From an uncultured Oscillospiraceae bacterium (GTDB lineage Bacteria > Bacillota > Clostridia > Oscillospirales > Oscillospiraceae): a stretch of DNA of 45,214 bases. A program made the translations under genes and the position numbers. This document shows positions 37,779 through 45,214 of the stretch, piece by piece. A model generated the notes under the pieces. The model was given only the letters and a program-made list of their open reading frames with translations. It was not told the origin of the DNA and ran no database searches. Location of the stretch: assembly GCA_900754515.1 (NCBI GenBank), contig CAAEDD010000162.1, positions 1 to 45,214 on the forward strand. The letters are read 5' to 3'. Every line of letters begins with the position of its first letter. Position 1 is the first letter of the stretch.

Positions 37779-38426
37779 TCACAAATCCCCGTGGGGGACA
37801 GCACTTTCCTCAAAGGTAAAGGCGGACTCCAAAAACCTGACAAGCTGCTCTTCCACCAGTTTGTCCTCAGGTATTCCACCGCAGTAAAGCTCAAAGCGAG
37901 CCCGGTAATAATCGCAGCAATAGGAGAACTGGAGCATCATGAGCAGATTGTCAAAGAAAAAAGCAAAAAGTCCAGGCTCAATGTCCCGGCGCAGTGCGCC
38001 GCTGCTGCGTCCCTCGGCAATTAGCCGGGTATACAGGCGGGAAGTGAGCCCTTCAATCTCTGCGGCAAGCTGCTTTGCCGGTTCCCCGCTGGAGACGGTT
38101 ATCTGATGATACATCCTTATATGGCTTGGATGCAGGGCTGAGAAACTTTGAAGGGCCCGGATGAGCTGGCGGCTGTAGTTGAGAAGCTTGTCCTCTCTGG
38201 AAGTGACTTCCTGAAGCAGATTCTCCAGGGAACTGAGACTGTGGCGCATACAGGCCCGGAAGAAGTCCTCCTTGCTGGAGTAATACTTATACAGCACGCC
38301 CACGCTTATGTCGGCCTGCTGGGCTATGGAAGCCATGCTGGCACCGTGCAGCCCCTTGTCGGCAAAAATCTCTATGCCGGTCTCCAGAATATCCTCCAGC
38401 TTTTCAGAACTGAACTTCTTCAGCAT
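37779..38426 (-). CDS. TetR/AcrR-family regulator of the catabolic operon
   Basis: A 215-residue TetR-type protein with the helix-turn-helix at residues about 8-54 (ILETGIEIFADKGLHGASMASIAQQADISVG, then VLYKYYSSKEDFF) and a helical ligand-binding domain. It is encoded inside the operon, 9 nt after the aldolase gene and 11 nt before the kinase gene. The palindrome at 41053-41078, downstream of the operon's -10 box, is its likely operator (inference), giving substrate-controlled autoregulation. Confidence 0.92.
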   Translation of the reverse strand: MLKKFSSEKLEDILETGIEIFADKGLHGASMASIAQQADISVGVLYKYYSSKEDFFRACMRHSLSSLENLLQEVTSREDKLLNYSRQLIRALQSFSALHPSHIRMYHQITVSSGEPAKQLAAEIEGLTSRLYTRLIAEGRSSGALRRDIEPGLFAFFFDNLLMMLQFSYCCDYYRARFELYCGGIPEDKLVEEQLVRFLESAFTFEESAVPHGDL

Positions 38427-38435
38427 AGGCTCCCC

Positions 38436-39533
38436 TCACTGCTTCTTCTTGGAATATTTCTTTACAAAGACGATTCTTTGCAGCATGGCGTCGCCATAGC
38501 TGAGAGGGCGGCAGCCCCCAACGGCCCAGGCATAGGACTGAGCGCGGCTGCCCTTTTCCAGCAGGCGAAGCACTGCTCTGGCTTCGTCTTGGGCATCCCC
38601 TATACACAGGGCTCCGTTTTCCCTTATCAAAACCGCACTGCGGCTCTTCAGGGCTTTGAGGACCTGCTCCTCTTCCGGGGGAACGCATAGAATATCTGCT
38701 CCGGCTATCTGTGCCAGGTCGTCCAGCATGGGCCGCATATGCCTAAGACGGCAGCTGACCTGACGGACATAGCTGTCCCGGCTGTGCAGTATGCACTGAG
38801 CGTTGGAGTTTTTGTATATAGCAGCATGAAGGTCTGCGGCGGTGTCACCGTTTTTGCGGTAGATGCTGCATGTGCGCTTTGTGCCGCCCAGCTCAAGGGT
38901 AAAATAGTCCCCGTCCCTTAAACTGTTCCCCAGCTCCGTAATGGGGACTGTTTCAGCGGGAGCTTCCACAAGAGCTGTAAAACGCCTGGAGCACAGAGCC
39001 TCAAGTTTATCAGCCAGATTGAAGGCTTCCTCCATATCATTTCCCACACACAGCACGCCGTGGCGGCGCATAAGTATGGCCTTGCTTTGGGGATTGTTCT
39101 CCAATTCCTCCGCCACCGCCCGGCGGAGTTTTTTGGTGGAGGACAGGCCATAGGCTGCGCAGGGGACTTTGTCCCCCAGCAGCGGCTCGTCGGATTCAAG
39201 GCTGTGCCCGGTTATGCCGCAGATGCTGGCCATGTCCTGGTGGGTGTGTATGACAAAGGACGCATCGGGCCTGAGCCGGTAGGCATCGGCATGGATGCCC
39301 TTTTCGCTGGAGGGCTTGCACGGCCCCTGCCAGCTGCCGTCGCTGATATCGTAGATGGCCAGATACTCCGGCTTCATGGACTCGTAGGACAGACCGCTGG
39401 GGGTAATGACAAAACGGTTTTCGGATATGCGGGCGCTGATATTACCCCAGGTGCGCTCAACAAGCCCCCGCTCCAGCAGCATATGGCCGGCCTGAACCAC
39501 AAGTTCCCTGGCCTGGGCCTCAGTGTAATACAT
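38436..39533 (-). CDS. Tandem class II aldolase/adducin protein
   Basis: The 365-residue protein has two class II aldolase domains. The first (1-200) keeps the zinc-site residues: Glu77 in SSEKGIH, His96 and His98 in HTH, and His158 in RRHGVLCVG. The second (about 215-350) repeats the pattern in degraded form: LHAAIY, then LHSRDSY where HTH should be (only His250), and ENGALCIG in place of HGVLCVG. Only the first half is expected to be catalytic, probably cleaving a phosphorylated sugar or sugar acid. The ATG at 39533, after GGAGGTG, is used and lies 1 nt after the aminotransferase stop. Confidence 0.9.
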   Translation of the reverse strand: MYYTEAQARELVVQAGHMLLERGLVERTWGNISARISENRFVITPSGLSYESMKPEYLAIYDISDGSWQGPCKPSSEKGIHADAYRLRPDASFVIHTHQDMASICGITGHSLESDEPLLGDKVPCAAYGLSSTKKLRRAVAEELENNPQSKAILMRRHGVLCVGNDMEEAFNLADKLEALCSRRFTALVEAPAETVPITELGNSLRDGDYFTLELGGTKRTCSIYRKNGDTAADLHAAIYKNSNAQCILHSRDSYVRQVSCRLRHMRPMLDDLAQIAGADILCVPPEEEQVLKALKSRSAVLIRENGALCIGDAQDEARAVLRLLEKGSRAQSYAWAVGGCRPLSYGDAMLQRIVFVKKYSKKKQ

Positions 39534-39534
39534 T

Positions 39535-41019
39535 TTACACCTCCACCATGCCGCAGTTGGCAAAGACCCGGTCGAAGCGGCTGAGCACGTCGTCTATCAT
39601 CTCTTCGGTATAGGCCGCACTGGTGTAGAGGCGGGACCCGGCCAGAGTGACTATGCCCTCGGCCATGTAAGCTGCTCCCATATGCTCCATCTCCTTCTGA
39701 CGTATGCCGGTTTCCTTGAGAATGCCGGGGATGGTCCAGGGCTTCTTCCAGTCAATTGCAAAGTGCATGGTACCAACGCTGTCCAGATGGCAAATGGAAC
39801 CCTGGTTGAAGGCCACGAAGGGGAGAGAGTATTTGGCGATAAGCTCCTGAAGCCCCTTGGTGAGCCGGTCGCCCATGCGCCCGGCCACCTCGCAGGCATT
39901 GGTGCGCTCGATCTCGCACAAAGTGTAATAGCCTGCCACACAGGATATGGGGGTGGCTGCCAGAGTGCCGCCGCACATGGCCTTGGAGACCTTCTTGCCG
40001 GAGGAGTCAAGCCCTGCACCCAAATGGGCCATGCAGTCGGCATGACCGCCGATGCCGCCGGCACCGGGATATCCGCCGGCGATTATCTTGCCGAAAATGG
40101 TGAGATCGGGGTCAACGCCGAAGTAACCCTGGGCGCCGCTGAGCCCTATGCGGAAGCCGGTCACAACCTCATCAAAAATCAGCAGAGCGCCGTAATCTCT
40201 TGTGAGCTTGGCCGCACCGCGGATAAACTCCCGGCTGAGGGGACGGGTGCCGCTCTCCGGGCCCACAGGCTCGATGAACACGGCCGCAGTTCCGCCGTTG
40301 AGACGGTTGGCCTTCAGCTTCCGCTCCAGATCCTCCAGGTCATTCGGGAAGAACTCATTGGTGTGCTTGAAAACATAGTTGGGCACACCCTTGGAGAGCA
40401 GGCCTTTGGTGCCGGGCACACGGATGCCATAGGCCAGCTGGTCGGACCAGCCGTGGTAGGCTCCGCCCATCTTCAGCAGATTCTTGTGACCGGTTTTGAG
40501 ACGGGCTATCCTGGCGGCGCACATGCAGGCCTCGGTGCCGGAGCCAAGCATGCGGAACATCTCCACCGAGGGTACCAGATCGGACACCTTTTTTGCCAGC
40601 TTGTACTCATATTCATGGAACAGACCGGTGGATGGGCCGCAGGTGTTCAGCAGCTCTATCACCTTTTCCCTAACTGCGGGCATATTGCTGCCGATGATGG
40701 TGGGGCCGCCGGCCTGGAGCAGGTCGTAATACCAGTTGCCGTCCAGGTCGTAGAGCTTGGCGCCCTCGGCCTTGGTGATAACTATGGGGAAGGGGTAGTT
40801 AAAGGCCAGATTGTGTTGTACGCCGCCGGGAATGACCTTCTTGGCCTCGCTTATCATAGCCTTGGATTTGGGGCATTTCTCTTCAAAATAGTGCTGAACA
40901 TAATAATCCAGCTTCTCCTTACGGATGGAATATACGGGTTTCTTGATAAGCTCGTCCAGCTGTCTGGTGACCTCGTCGGCATCCAGATATTTGTCTATGG
41001 CAAATCCGTTGTAAGCCAT
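39535..41019 (-). CDS. Class III aminotransferase, glutamate-1-semialdehyde aminomutase-like
   Basis: A 494-residue PLP enzyme of the aminotransferase class III fold. Visible features are the IIGSN/GPSTGLFHEYE substrate loop, GSGTEACMCAARIAR cofactor-phosphate site, GGAYHGWSD, the cofactor Asp in IFDEVVTGFR, the PLP lysine in FGKIIAGGYPGAGG, and CGGTLAATPIS. It most resembles GSAM (HemL) but has about 60 extra N-terminal residues, and no tetrapyrrole genes are near. The operon with an aldolase and sugar kinase suggests an aminated sugar-derived substrate (inference). GGAGG precedes the start. Confidence 0.9.
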   Translation of the reverse strand: MAYNGFAIDKYLDADEVTRQLDELIKKPVYSIRKEKLDYYVQHYFEEKCPKSKAMISEAKKVIPGGVQHNLAFNYPFPIVITKAEGAKLYDLDGNWYYDLLQAGGPTIIGSNMPAVREKVIELLNTCGPSTGLFHEYEYKLAKKVSDLVPSVEMFRMLGSGTEACMCAARIARLKTGHKNLLKMGGAYHGWSDQLAYGIRVPGTKGLLSKGVPNYVFKHTNEFFPNDLEDLERKLKANRLNGGTAAVFIEPVGPESGTRPLSREFIRGAAKLTRDYGALLIFDEVVTGFRIGLSGAQGYFGVDPDLTIFGKIIAGGYPGAGGIGGHADCMAHLGAGLDSSGKKVSKAMCGGTLAATPISCVAGYYTLCEIERTNACEVAGRMGDRLTKGLQELIAKYSLPFVAFNQGSICHLDSVGTMHFAIDWKKPWTIPGILKETGIRQKEMEHMGAAYMAEGIVTLAGSRLYTSAAYTEEMIDDVLSRFDRVFANCGMVEV

Positions 41020-41052
41020 GGTGATACCTCCTGATTTTTAATGATAATCTTT

Positions 41053-41078
41053 AACGGACATTCTCGTGAATATCCGTT
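41053..41078. promoter_or_regulatory. 26-bp operator-like inverted repeat
   Basis: AACGGACATTC and GAATATCCGTT form 11-bp arms with one mismatch around a 4-nt centre. It lies just downstream of the -10 box of the aminotransferase operon, which encodes its own TetR regulator. Confidence 0.82.
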
Positions 41079-41092
41079 CACACCTTGTAGAA

Positions 41093-41121
41093 AGTGTAGC
41101 ATACCCCGAGCAGGCTGTCAA
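41093..41121 (-). promoter_or_regulatory. Promoter of the five-gene catabolic operon
   Basis: On the minus strand TTGACA (41121-41116) and TACACT (41098-41093) are 17 nt apart, with an extended -10 TG. The transcript would run from about 41087 through the GtrA gene. Confidence 0.9.
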
Positions 41122-41292
41122 CGTATTGTTGTGAAAAAGGGAGAAAAGCGATGTAAATTTTTTTTCTTTTACAGAAATTGCTGACGGGGCTGCCCTTGCT
41201 TTTGCCATGAATTTCGTATATCCTGTATCCAAGATGAAAAACGGCCCGGCTGAGAGACGGGACCGACGGAGAAAGACGGGTGAATCCGGGGG

Positions 41293-41901
41293 ATGAAGCT
41301 GAAGAGAGATTTTTATTTAAGAGACGGCCTGACGGTGGCCCGGGAGCTTATTGGCAAGAAGCTGGTGCACAGGAGCCCGGAGGGCCTTACCGCCGGGATA
41401 ATTGTAGAGGTGGAGGCCTACATCGGCCCGGAGGACGCCGGTTCCCACGCCTATAAGGCCCGGCGCACCAAACGGACAGCCATACAGTACGGCCCCGGAG
41501 GTTTTGCCTATGTGTACAGGATATACGGTCTGCACAGCTGCATGAACGTAGTGGCCAGCCTGGAAGAGAGACCGGAGGCGATATTGATACGGGCTTTGGA
41601 GCCGGTAGAGGGATTGGCGCTGATGAAGGAGCGCAGAGGGACGGAGGATTTGCTGAAGCTCTGCAAGGGGCCGGGGAATCTGACCCAGGCAATGGGCATA
41701 GGCATGGAGCATTACGGCATGGACCTGTGCGGCGATCAGCTGTATATAGAGACCGCAGAAGGGGAGACGCCGGAGGTCTGCACCGATAAGAGGATAAACA
41801 TCGACTATGCCGGGGAGGCGGCGGACTATCCCTGGCGTTTCCTGCTCCGGGGCAGCGGATACATCTCTGCCCCGCCAAAGGGCTGGAAGGTCCTGAAATG
41901 A
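41293..41901 (+). CDS. DNA-3-methyladenine glycosylase (AAG/MPG family)
   Basis: This base-excision enzyme removes alkylated purines. The 202-residue length fits. The catalytic region IVEVEAYIGPEDAGSHA (37-53) holds the active-site Glu, followed by RTAIQYGPGGFAYVYRIYGLHSCMNVV and the GPGNLTQAMGI loop. The start is set by family alignment (KLKRDFYLRDGLTVARELIGK). The nearest GGGGG touches the ATG, and the earlier GGGTGA (41278-41283) is the likely ribosome binding site. Directly after the stop is a tandem duplication of ACCGCCCCCT (41902-41921). Confidence 0.93.
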   Translation: MKLKRDFYLRDGLTVARELIGKKLVHRSPEGLTAGIIVEVEAYIGPEDAGSHAYKARRTKRTAIQYGPGGFAYVYRIYGLHSCMNVVASLEERPEAILIRALEPVEGLALMKERRGTEDLLKLCKGPGNLTQAMGIGMEHYGMDLCGDQLYIETAEGETPEVCTDKRINIDYAGEAADYPWRFLLRGSGYISAPPKGWKVLK

Positions 41902-41940
41902 ACCGCCCCCTACCGCCCCCTTACGTTTTTGAGAAAAACG
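41902..41940 (+). repeat. Tandem 10-mer and small hairpin
   Basis: ACCGCCCCCT is repeated exactly at 41902-41911 and 41912-41921. It is followed by CGTTTTT-GAG-AAAAACG (41924-41940), a perfect 7-bp hairpin. The purpose is unknown. Confidence 0.6.
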
Positions 41941-41962
41941 ACATAGAAAGGATAATGCAGCC

Positions 41963-42409
41963 ATGAAAAGAAACTGGTGGAAAGTACCACTGTATTGCCT
42001 GATTGCAAGCTGGATATGCTTTCAACTGGAGGTGCGCCTGCTGCTGCGCTTTGCCATAGTGACCTTGCCCGACGGCAGCATCAGCTCCGACAGCACCCGC
42101 TCTCTTATAGTATTTGCCCTTGTTTTCATGGCTGTCCTTCTCATAGGCGGCCTGGCCTTTTTCAGAAAAATAAGCAGAAGGGAACTGCTTGTTTCCGCTC
42201 TGGTTATGGTGGTGCTGAATGCTGTGGTGACCCTTATCGCCTATAAGGTACAGGGAATGTTTGCCCTTTACTGGTCAGAGTTTACCGAGTGGAGCATCTT
42301 TATTCCTCAGCTGCTTTACAAGCTGGGAATGGAGCCGGATAATCTTTTGGCTGGGGTTTTAAGCTGGCTTGCACCCCTGCTCTTTGTACCCTTCGGAAAG
42401 AAGGAGTAA
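41963..42409 (+). CDS. Membrane protein, unknown
   Basis: The 148-residue protein has four membrane segments (about residues 9-32, 47-66, 74-94 and 122-143). The loop between the first two (LPDGSISSDSTRS) is probably outside. It does not match a family I recognise. An AAAGGATAA site precedes the ATG. It lies between a DNA-repair gene and a lipoprotein gene on the same strand. The gap to the next gene (42410-42549) is GC-rich, with no clear promoter. Confidence 0.68.
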   Translation: MKRNWWKVPLYCLIASWICFQLEVRLLLRFAIVTLPDGSISSDSTRSLIVFALVFMAVLLIGGLAFFRKISRRELLVSALVMVVLNAVVTLIAYKVQGMFALYWSEFTEWSIFIPQLLYKLGMEPDNLLAGVLSWLAPLLFVPFGKKE

Positions 42410-42549
42410 GTGGAACAAAAAACGGAGGCTTGGGCTGGAGAGGTTTCTGCCCCATGGGCGGGCGGTTGCCGGGCGGCAGAGCTTGTTTGCTGTACAGTTT
42501 GCGACGAGAGATTTGTAAAGCACGAGATTTGATCGAAAGGAGACCAAAT

Positions 42550-43161
42550 ATGAAAAAGGCTTTTGCCATGCTGCTGGCGGTACTTACGGTGTGTTCTCTT
42601 CCAGGCTGCGCCGGAGAGAAGCAGCAATCCACGGAGCCTGAAATGTACATTGAACCTGCCAAGCTGAACGAGGATGAGAAGAAAATGGCTCAGCTGCTGG
42701 GCGGCATGGAGGGACAGACTATATTTGATTTTTCAGCCGACGACACAGTCCGGAGCCTGATAATAACTACCTGGAAGCTGGAGAATGGACAGTGGGCGGA
42801 ATATATGTTGGACAGTCAGCGCCTGGATGAGAGCAGCGGACGAATAGCCCTGGGCTTTGAGGATATCACGGCGGGCTGCCGTATCGCTGTGCAGACCGGG
42901 TCCGGCTTCAGTGCCAGTACCAGACACGGTGAGGCAGATGAGAAGCTGGAGGGCATGGGCTGTACTACCGCATATCTGCCCCAGCGGAAAGAAATAGAAT
43001 ATGGTGAGGATATAGCCCTTGTGATACAGACCTTCACAGATAAAAATGAAGTCATATCCTATGACCCTGATTATTTTGAACATCCTGAGGAATATGAAAA
43101 ACTGGGCTATGAGGGTGTGTTTGCCGTGACTGCATGCTTCAGTCAGGAGCCGTTGTCCTGA
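42550..43161 (+). CDS. Lipoprotein, unknown
   Basis: The 203-residue product begins with a signal peptide and lipobox LPGC (Cys20). The mature part is acidic with mixed structure (EKKMAQLLGGMEGQTIFDFSADDTVRSLIITTWKLENGQW). The opening of the mature domain resembles small clostridial lipoproteins of unknown role. An upstream in-frame ATG at 42430 is rejected, because the signal peptide starts at 42550, right after AAAGGAG. It is followed by a second lipoprotein gene, 25 nt away. Confidence 0.75.
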   Translation: MKKAFAMLLAVLTVCSLPGCAGEKQQSTEPEMYIEPAKLNEDEKKMAQLLGGMEGQTIFDFSADDTVRSLIITTWKLENGQWAEYMLDSQRLDESSGRIALGFEDITAGCRIAVQTGSGFSASTRHGEADEKLEGMGCTTAYLPQRKEIEYGEDIALVIQTFTDKNEVISYDPDYFEHPEEYEKLGYEGVFAVTACFSQEPLS

Positions 43162-43186
43162 AATGGCCGGGAGGGAGAACATAAAA

Positions 43187-43684
43187 ATGAAATCAAAAAA
43201 GAGTGTTGCTCTTATTCTGGCAGCAGCTTTGCTCCTTATCGGCTGCTCCGGCGCCGAGGCAGCCGAAAATACGAAAACGGCGGAGGATACAGATTCGTCA
43301 GAAATGGCGGCTTCTCCCCAGCCACAGTGGACTAAGGAAGAACTCAACACAGTCTTTCTGAGGGAAAACCCGGCTGAAGAAGTGATAGCTTCCGTACCTG
43401 CACCGGACGGGGCATATGAACTGGTGGGTGTCGTGATGTTTACGGACAGGGAAAGTGAAAATTTAAGGCTGGCCTTTATGGATAAAAACGGTCACTGTCA
43501 GTTCTGCGGACTGGAGGCTCGGCCATATAGTCCGCCTGAGCTTCAATACCTGGGGGACGGAGAGGTCAAATTCAGGTTTTCCGACGAAACCGGCGATCCA
43601 CAAGACTGCGTTGTCAGCTTCTCGCGGGATGGAAGCAACGTGCATTTTAAGTCTGAAACTCCAATCTATGAGGACGGAGAATAA
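43187..43684 (+). CDS. Lipoprotein, unknown
   Basis: The 165-residue product has a signal peptide with lipobox LIGC near residue 20 and a Glu/Thr/Ser spacer. Its C-terminal domain (ELVGVVMFTDRESENLRLAFMDKNGHCQF, split; PPELQYLGDGEVKFRFSD) is beta-rich. The ATG at 43187, after GGGAGGG, is used, not the one at 43163. It probably shares a transcript with the preceding lipoprotein gene. No family is recognised. Confidence 0.72.
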   Translation: MKSKKSVALILAAALLLIGCSGAEAAENTKTAEDTDSSEMAASPQPQWTKEELNTVFLRENPAEEVIASVPAPDGAYELVGVVMFTDRESENLRLAFMDKNGHCQFCGLEARPYSPPELQYLGDGEVKFRFSDETGDPQDCVVSFSRDGSNVHFKSETPIYEDGE

Positions 43685-43690
43685 AGATGA

Positions 43691-43730
43691 AAATCGGTCC
43701 GTGAGATTTTTTCTCACGGACCGATTTTTT
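43691..43730. terminator. Bidirectional terminator
   Basis: AAATCGGTCCGTGAGA (43691-43706) pairs perfectly with TCTCACGGACCGATTT (43712-43727) around T5, with T and A runs on the two sides. Confidence 0.96.
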
Positions 43731-43740
43731 GAGTTCTATT

Positions 43741-44208
43741 TTATTTGCCCATATACCGGGAGATTATGTCCGAGGCTGTATTACCTTCTGATACACACAG
43801 GGCCAGATATTCACCGCTCTGCTTTATAACGGCATTGTCCAGCCGGGCCACTTCCTCAGGAATGTAGTTTGCGAAGCTGTCTTTCTGGGAGGCAATGCGC
43901 TGTTCAGCCTTGGCAAGGCCGTCTTTAGCGGCCTGCTCGTCGGCAAATTTGAAAACTGCCACTTCCTCTGCGGTGGCTCCGCTGCCCATGTAGACATAAG
44001 CTTCCTCCGCATTGTCTATACCGTAGAGTTTGGAGACCATTTCAGGGCTTATCTGGTTAAGCTCATCCACAAAGCCCACCTTTTCCATCAGCTCATTTGC
44101 CAGCGCCTGGGCGTCTATGGGGCTGCCGCTTTTGCCGCCGCAGGCGGCCAGGGCCACGACCGCTGCCAGAATGAATATCAGTGCCAGAAATTTCTTCATC
44201 TTTTTCAT
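43741..44208 (-). CDS. DUF4358 lipoprotein
   Basis: This 155-residue lipoprotein (lipobox LAAC, Cys23) matches the DUF4358 pattern (IDAQALANELMEKVGFVDELNQIS, split; LYGIDNAEEAYVYMGSGATAEEVAVFKF). DUF4358 genes are often next to SGNH hydrolase and MBOAT acyltransferase genes in clostridia, which suggests a part in O-acylation of surface polymers (inference). An SGNH gene lies directly upstream on the same strand, 30 nt away. No MBOAT gene is in the window. Confidence 0.85.
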   Translation of the reverse strand: MKKMKKFLALIFILAAVVALAACGGKSGSPIDAQALANELMEKVGFVDELNQISPEMVSKLYGIDNAEEAYVYMGSGATAEEVAVFKFADEQAAKDGLAKAEQRIASQKDSFANYIPEEVARLDNAVIKQSGEYLALCVSEGNTASDIISRYMGK

Positions 44209-44238
44209 TTTTAGCTCCGTCCTTTGTTGGTGTATATA

Positions 44239-45147
44239 TCAGTTTACGGTATGGGTCATGAGGTAATCCAGCCACTTCCGGCAGTAGGAATTTTTCATGT
44301 GGATGCCGTCCACTGCCGCATCCTCCGGCAGACTTCCGTCCTCGGCGGCTACGGCACTGGCTGTATCTATAAAGTATACCTGTTTCTCTGCCGCCAGCTG
44401 CCGCAGCAGCTGATTATACTCATCTATCTTGCTGTTTTTTATGTAGTCATGGGTGGAGGATACGCTGTTGGATACCGGCAGGATCTCCTGAATATAAATT
44501 TGAGCGTTGGGGTTCGCGCTGCGCACGGCATCTATTATCCTGCCATAGCCCTCGATGAACTTGCTGCTGTATATCCATCCTGTCTCGTTTATGCCCAGCA
44601 TGATGTATACCTTGTTGAAATTGGTGTGATTCAGGGCATCTACCACGGTGTAATACTGGCCGTCGATGCATACCACCAGGTCCTTAAAGGCGGTATCTAC
44701 AGTGAGTCCCTGGTGAGTGAAAGCGGTGGTGTTGTAAAGTCCTGTAGCGGTTATCATGCCTTCGGTGCGGGAATCGCCTATAAACACAGCGTCGTCAAAG
44801 TAGCTGTTGTCCACGGCGGGGGACAGGGGAACCGGCTGAGAGTAATCATATGCTGCGGGAATTTTTTCTTCCGCTTTCACCTCGTCCTGAGGCTGAGCAT
44901 AGGGAATGCTTTCCATGGCTGGGGCGGCGGTATCCGCAGGAATGGAGGGTGAACTCCGGGCGCCGGCTGCAAAAGCATCCGGCATGCACAGCTCCAGGGC
45001 GGAGCCTATTGCGGAGACTGTTATCAACATACAAATCAGAAGCATAAACACTGCAAGAGAGTGTTTCCCGCGCCTGCGCCGGACACTTCTCCGGCTGCCG
45101 GAACGGCTCAGGTGCCGCCCGTAATTTTCATTGGTATAGCGTGACAT
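44239..45147 (-). CDS. SGNH/GDSL hydrolase with membrane anchor
   Basis: The 302-residue protein has a basic N-terminus (Arg-rich to residue 28), a membrane segment (30-50), a linker, and an intact SGNH domain. Block I is FIGDSRTEG (nucleophile Ser126), block III LGINETG carries the Asn, and block V VDGIHM holds Asp280 and His283. Such proteins deacylate or transfer acyl groups on surface polysaccharide. The DUF4358 neighbour fits this. It is a relative of the degenerate protein at 26876-27715. GGAG sits before the ATG. Confidence 0.92.
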   Translation of the reverse strand: MSRYTNENYGRHLSRSGSRRSVRRRRGKHSLAVFMLLICMLITVSAIGSALELCMPDAFAAGARSSPSIPADTAAPAMESIPYAQPQDEVKAEEKIPAAYDYSQPVPLSPAVDNSYFDDAVFIGDSRTEGMITATGLYNTTAFTHQGLTVDTAFKDLVVCIDGQYYTVVDALNHTNFNKVYIMLGINETGWIYSSKFIEGYGRIIDAVRSANPNAQIYIQEILPVSNSVSSTHDYIKNSKIDEYNQLLRQLAAEKQVYFIDTASAVAAEDGSLPEDAAVDGIHMKNSYCRKWLDYLMTHTVN

Positions 45148-45184
45148 ATCCGGTCTCCTTTTCTCTGTCTGACCTCTGTATCTT

Positions 45185-45209
45185 AGTTTACCATAATAGA
45201 CGTTATGGT
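45185..45209 (-). promoter_or_regulatory. Promoter element and palindrome upstream of the SGNH gene
   Basis: On the minus strand an extended -10, TGGTAAACT (-10 hexamer 45190-45185), is overlapped by the inverted repeat ACCATAA-N6-TTATGGT (45190-45209). The -35 is weak (TTCACC, 16 nt upstream). Confidence 0.5.
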
Positions 45210-45214
45210 GAATG

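Noticed and set aside
39535..41019. Assignment of the aminotransferase as HemL of haem synthesis
   Set aside because: No tetrapyrrole genes nearby, extra N-terminal region, and the operon encodes sugar-type catabolic enzymes.
42430..42549. N-terminal extension of the lipoprotein from ATG 42430
   Set aside because: It would bury the signal peptide and lipobox inside the protein. A strong AAAGGAG site supports the start at 42550.

Overview
The window looks like a chromosomal segment of a low-to-mid GC Gram-positive anaerobe, most likely a clostridium (Bacillota, Clostridia), possibly in or near Oscillospiraceae. The evidence is the gene content: NrdR, an IreB-family protein, a T-box leader before pheST, a DUF421/DUF4363 pair, DUF4358, a GerS-like lipoprotein next to alr, and an EF-G2-like GTPase. 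Strong GGAGG ribosome binding sites and sigma-A-type promoters agree. The family placement is inference. No phage, insertion sequence or CRISPR array was seen.

Left part (1-12.1 kb): nrdR; a DUF421/DUF4363 membrane pair; a three-gene amino-sugar operon (NagB-like protein, GlmM, GlmU-like acetyltransferase) toward UDP-GlcNAc; a large orphan PEP/pyruvate-binding protein followed by a 14-bp tandem repeat; then a regulatory block. In that block two small XRE-regulator/membrane-protein cassettes flank a TetR regulator and its divergent small genes. Both XRE cassettes carry the same 18-bp operator twice, exactly 46 bp apart, with the promoter -35 box inside the first copy. After a shared terminator come alr and a GerS-like lipoprotein gene on the minus strand.

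Middle part (12.1-25.4 kb): a phenylalanine T-box leader and pheS-pheT (PheT carries an extra OB-like segment of about 100 residues), an IreB-family gene, a degenerate S24-like protein, plsC with an SDR reductase, an orphan mazF, an unknown protein with a charged PEK-rich linker, a pyrimidine-nucleoside phosphorylase with a zinc-ribbon protein, and a hom-lysC-asd operon for the aspartate pathway.

Right part (25.4-45.2 kb): a lipoprotein, a degenerate SGNH-fold protein, an EF-G-like GTPase, a 928-residue protein that is recognisably a P-type ATPase stripped of its catalytic motifs and given a long acidic N-terminal tail, and rlmB. Next are a rhomboid-like protein lacking the catalytic Ser/His and carrying a zinc-ribbon tail, tRNA-Pro(GGG) with a nearby inverted partial copy, and two small membrane proteins. 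A five-gene minus-strand operon follows (class III aminotransferase, class II aldolase, TetR, FGGY kinase, GtrA) behind a promoter with a TetR-like operator. Last are a 3-methyladenine DNA glycosylase, several lipoproteins, a DUF4358 lipoprotein and an intact SGNH hydrolase.

Two themes deserve attention. Several proteins keep a known enzyme fold but have lost catalytic residues (NagB-like, S24-like, SGNH-like, P-type ATPase-like, rhomboid-like). Several promoters carry clear, testable operator pairs.
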